The notes under the pieces were generated by a model. The model was not told the DNA's origin, ran no database searches, and was given only the letters and a program-made list of their open reading frames with translations. DNA of 64,000 bases from assembly GCF_020166435.1 (NCBI RefSeq), contig NZ_JAINZP010000010.1:62001-126000 (forward strand). The letters run 5' to 3'. Shown here piece by piece: positions 62,505 through 64,000 of this stretch. Origin of the DNA: Pectobacterium versatile (GTDB lineage: Bacteria > Pseudomonadota > Gammaproteobacteria > Enterobacterales > Enterobacteriaceae). A program made the translations under genes and the position numbers. How positions within the stretch are numbered: the first letter of the stretch is position 1; every line of letters starts with the position of its first letter.

Positions 62505-63620
62505 ATGGCAAAGCAGACCCCGTTGTATCAACAACATCTGGCCGATGGCGCCAAAATGGTGGATTTTCATGGTTGGATGATGCCACTGCACTACGGCTCC
62601 CAACTGGACGAACACCATATTGTGCGTCGGGAAGCCGGCATTTTTGATGTCTCCCACATGACCATCGTCGATTTACACGGCGTGAGAACGCGTGAATTCC
62701 TGCGTTATCTGTTGGCGAATGATGTCGCCAAACTCACACAGCCGGGCAAAGCCCTGTATACCGGCATGCTGAATGCCTCCGGCGGCGTCATTGACGATCT
62801 GATCGTTTATTTTCTCACGGAAGACAATTTCCGACTGGTTGTGAACTCCGCGACCCGTGAAAAAGATCTCGCCTGGATCGGGCAGCACGCTGCGCCGTTC
62901 GGGGTTGAAATCCGCGAGCGCGACGATCTGGCGCTGGTTGCGGTGCAAGGTCCGCAGGCGCAGGAAAAAGTTCAAGAAATCCTGAAGGCAAAAGGCCTGA
63001 GTGATACCGACGTGGCAGCGGTTGCCAGCATGAAGCCGTTTTTTGGCAAGCAGGCGGGCGACTTCTTCGTTGCCACGACGGGTTATACGGGTGAAGCGGG
63101 TTATGAAATCGCGCTGCCGAATGAGCAGGTGGTCGATTTCTGGCAACAACTGCTGGCGGTTGGTGTGAAGCCATGTGGGCTGGGTGCACGCGATACGCTG
63201 CGGCTGGAAGCGGGGATGAACCTGTACGGTCAGGATATGGATGAGGGCATTTCGCCACTGGCGGCCAATATGGGCTGGACAATCGCCTGGCAGCCGGAGG
63301 ATCGCGAGTTTATCGGGCGTGAGGCATTAACGCATCAGCGTGAAAAAGGGACCGATCAACTGGTTGGTTTAGTGCTGACGGAAAAAGGCGTATTGCGCAA
63401 TGATTTACCTGTGCGCTTTACTGATAGTGATGGCGTGGTGCGCGAAGGGGTGATCACTAGTGGATCGTTCTCGCCGACGCTTGGTGTGAGCATCGCGCTG
63501 GCGCGTGTTCCGGTGGGGATTGGTGAACAAGCGATAGTGCAGATTCGTAACCGCGAACTGCCTGTCCACGTGACCAAACCCGGTTTTGTCCGTGCTGGAA
63601 AAACCATCGTTCAGTATTAA
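62505..63620 (+). CDS. gcvT: Aminomethyltransferase (glycine cleavage T protein)
   Basis: GcvT transfers the methylene group from aminomethyl-GcvH to tetrahydrofolate. The 371-residue protein begins [24 protein letters not shown], with the [10 protein letters not shown] and [14 protein letters not shown] segments and a C-terminal barrel ending in [11 protein letters not shown]. It is the first gene of gcvTHP; gcvH follows after 59 bases. Confidence 0.98.
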   Translation: MAKQTPLYQQHLADGAKMVDFHGWMMPLHYGSQLDEHHIVRREAGIFDVSHMTIVDLHGVRTREFLRYLLANDVAKLTQPGKALYTGMLNASGGVIDDLIVYFLTEDNFRLVVNSATREKDLAWIGQHAAPFGVEIRERDDLALVAVQGPQAQEKVQEILKAKGLSDTDVAAVASMKPFFGKQAGDFFVATTGYTGEAGYEIALPNEQVVDFWQQLLAVGVKPCGLGARDTLRLEAGMNLYGQDMDEGISPLAANMGWTIAWQPEDREFIGREALTHQREKGTDQLVGLVLTEKGVLRNDLPVRFTDSDGVVREGVITSGSFSPTLGVSIALARVPVGIGEQAIVQIRNRELPVHVTKPGFVRAGKTIVQY

Positions 63621-63679
63621 TAGCCGCTTGCTTATAAAGATAAGCGCATAGGATTAACGACTTTAGGAAAGGGGATGCA

Positions 63680-64000
63680 ATGAGCAACGTACCAACAGAA
63701 TTAAAATACACCACGTCGCACGAATGGGTGCTGCATGAGGGCGACGGTATCTACAGCGTGGGTATTACCGAACACGCGCAGGAACTTCTGGGTGACATGG
63801 TCTTTATCGATTTGCCGGAAGTGGGCACGGTCGTCGCCGCAGGTGATGACTGCGCGGTGGCGGAGTCGGTAAAAGCGGCGTCGGATATTTATGCGCCCAT
63901 CAGCGGTGAGATCGTGGAAGTTAACGACGATCTGGAAGGTTCCCCTGAGCTGGTCAACAGCGCACCTTATGCTGATGGTTGGCTGTTCCGCATCAGAATT
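63680..64000 (+). CDS. gcvH: Glycine cleavage H protein (partial, runs off the right edge)
   Basis: The first 107 residues are visible, out of about 129 in E. coli. It is the lipoyl carrier of the glycine cleavage system. The lipoylation site is K65 in ESVKAASDI, and the [10 protein letters not shown] and [13 protein letters not shown] start fits. The 3' end and gcvP lie beyond the window. Confidence 0.97.
   Translation, partial: MSNVPTELKYTTSHEWVLHEGDGIYSVGITEHAQELLGDMVFIDLPEVGTVVAAGDDCAVAESVKAASDIYAPISGEIVEVNDDLEGSPELVNSAPYADGWLFRIRI

Overview
The window is a chromosomal segment of an enterobacterium of the soft-rot group, most likely Pectobacterium. Four things support this. Housekeeping proteins are near-identical in layout to E. 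coli (rplU-rpmA, metY-rimP-nusA-infB-rbfA-truB-rpsO-pnp-nlpI-deaD, deoCABD, holD-rimI-rsmC). A budR/budAB acetoin cluster is present. There is an ERIC-type repeat. The E. coli-like blocks are joined in a different order. The genus is an inference; the enterobacterial assignment is firm.

Layout. 1-3.2 kb: the rpsU promoter (its gene lies off the left edge), tsaD, argR and mdh. 3.2-4.7 kb: sfsB and a tandem pair of small Mu-type DNA-binding genes. 4.7-9.1 kb: ispB, divergent rplU-rpmA-yhbE-obgE. 9.1-17.5 kb: dacB, greA, yhbY, rlmE-ftsH-folP-glmM, secG and tRNA-Leu(GAG). 17.7-18.85 kb: a scar made of three insertion-sequence fragments (IS3, IS30 and IS1 types). 19.1-31.6 kb: initiator tRNA, the long nusA-infB transcription/translation operon, rpsO-pnp, nlpI and deaD. 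31.6-36.6 kb: yhbW, ubiUV and ubiT (O2-independent ubiquinone hydroxylation), a GNAT protein and a GIY-YIG protein. 36.9-41.6 kb: deoCABD behind a CRP/CytR-type double-site promoter region. 41.7-43.8 kb: an AT-richer cassette of ydhR-like, DsbA-like and LysR genes. 43.8-49.8 kb: a Fur-boxed cell-surface-signalling iron operon (ECF sigma factor, anti-sigma factor, TonB receptor with signalling domain, SbmA/YddA-type ABC transporter). 49.9-55.7 kb: a secreted F5/8-type domain protein, rimI-holD, rsmC, an aldo/keto reductase with divergent LysR gene, three tandem tRNA-Leu(CAG) genes and a Fur-boxed DUF1435 protein. 55.7-59.3 kb: budR-budA-budB. 59.4-64 kb: a membrane-anchored alpha/beta hydrolase, an internally deleted fucO-type alcohol dehydrogenase, gcvT and the start of gcvH.

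Most of the window is conserved core genome. The points that depart from it are the three-IS chimera with a 331-codon open fusion, the FucO protein lacking about 41 residues of its nucleotide-binding domain, the coupling of a Fec-like signalling receptor to an SbmA/YddA-type transporter whose Walker A motif is altered, the duplicated Mu-type DNA-binding genes, and a U-U mismatch in the acceptor stem of tRNA-Leu(GAG). I did not find a clear multi-gene defence system, CRISPR array, prophage or secretion cluster.
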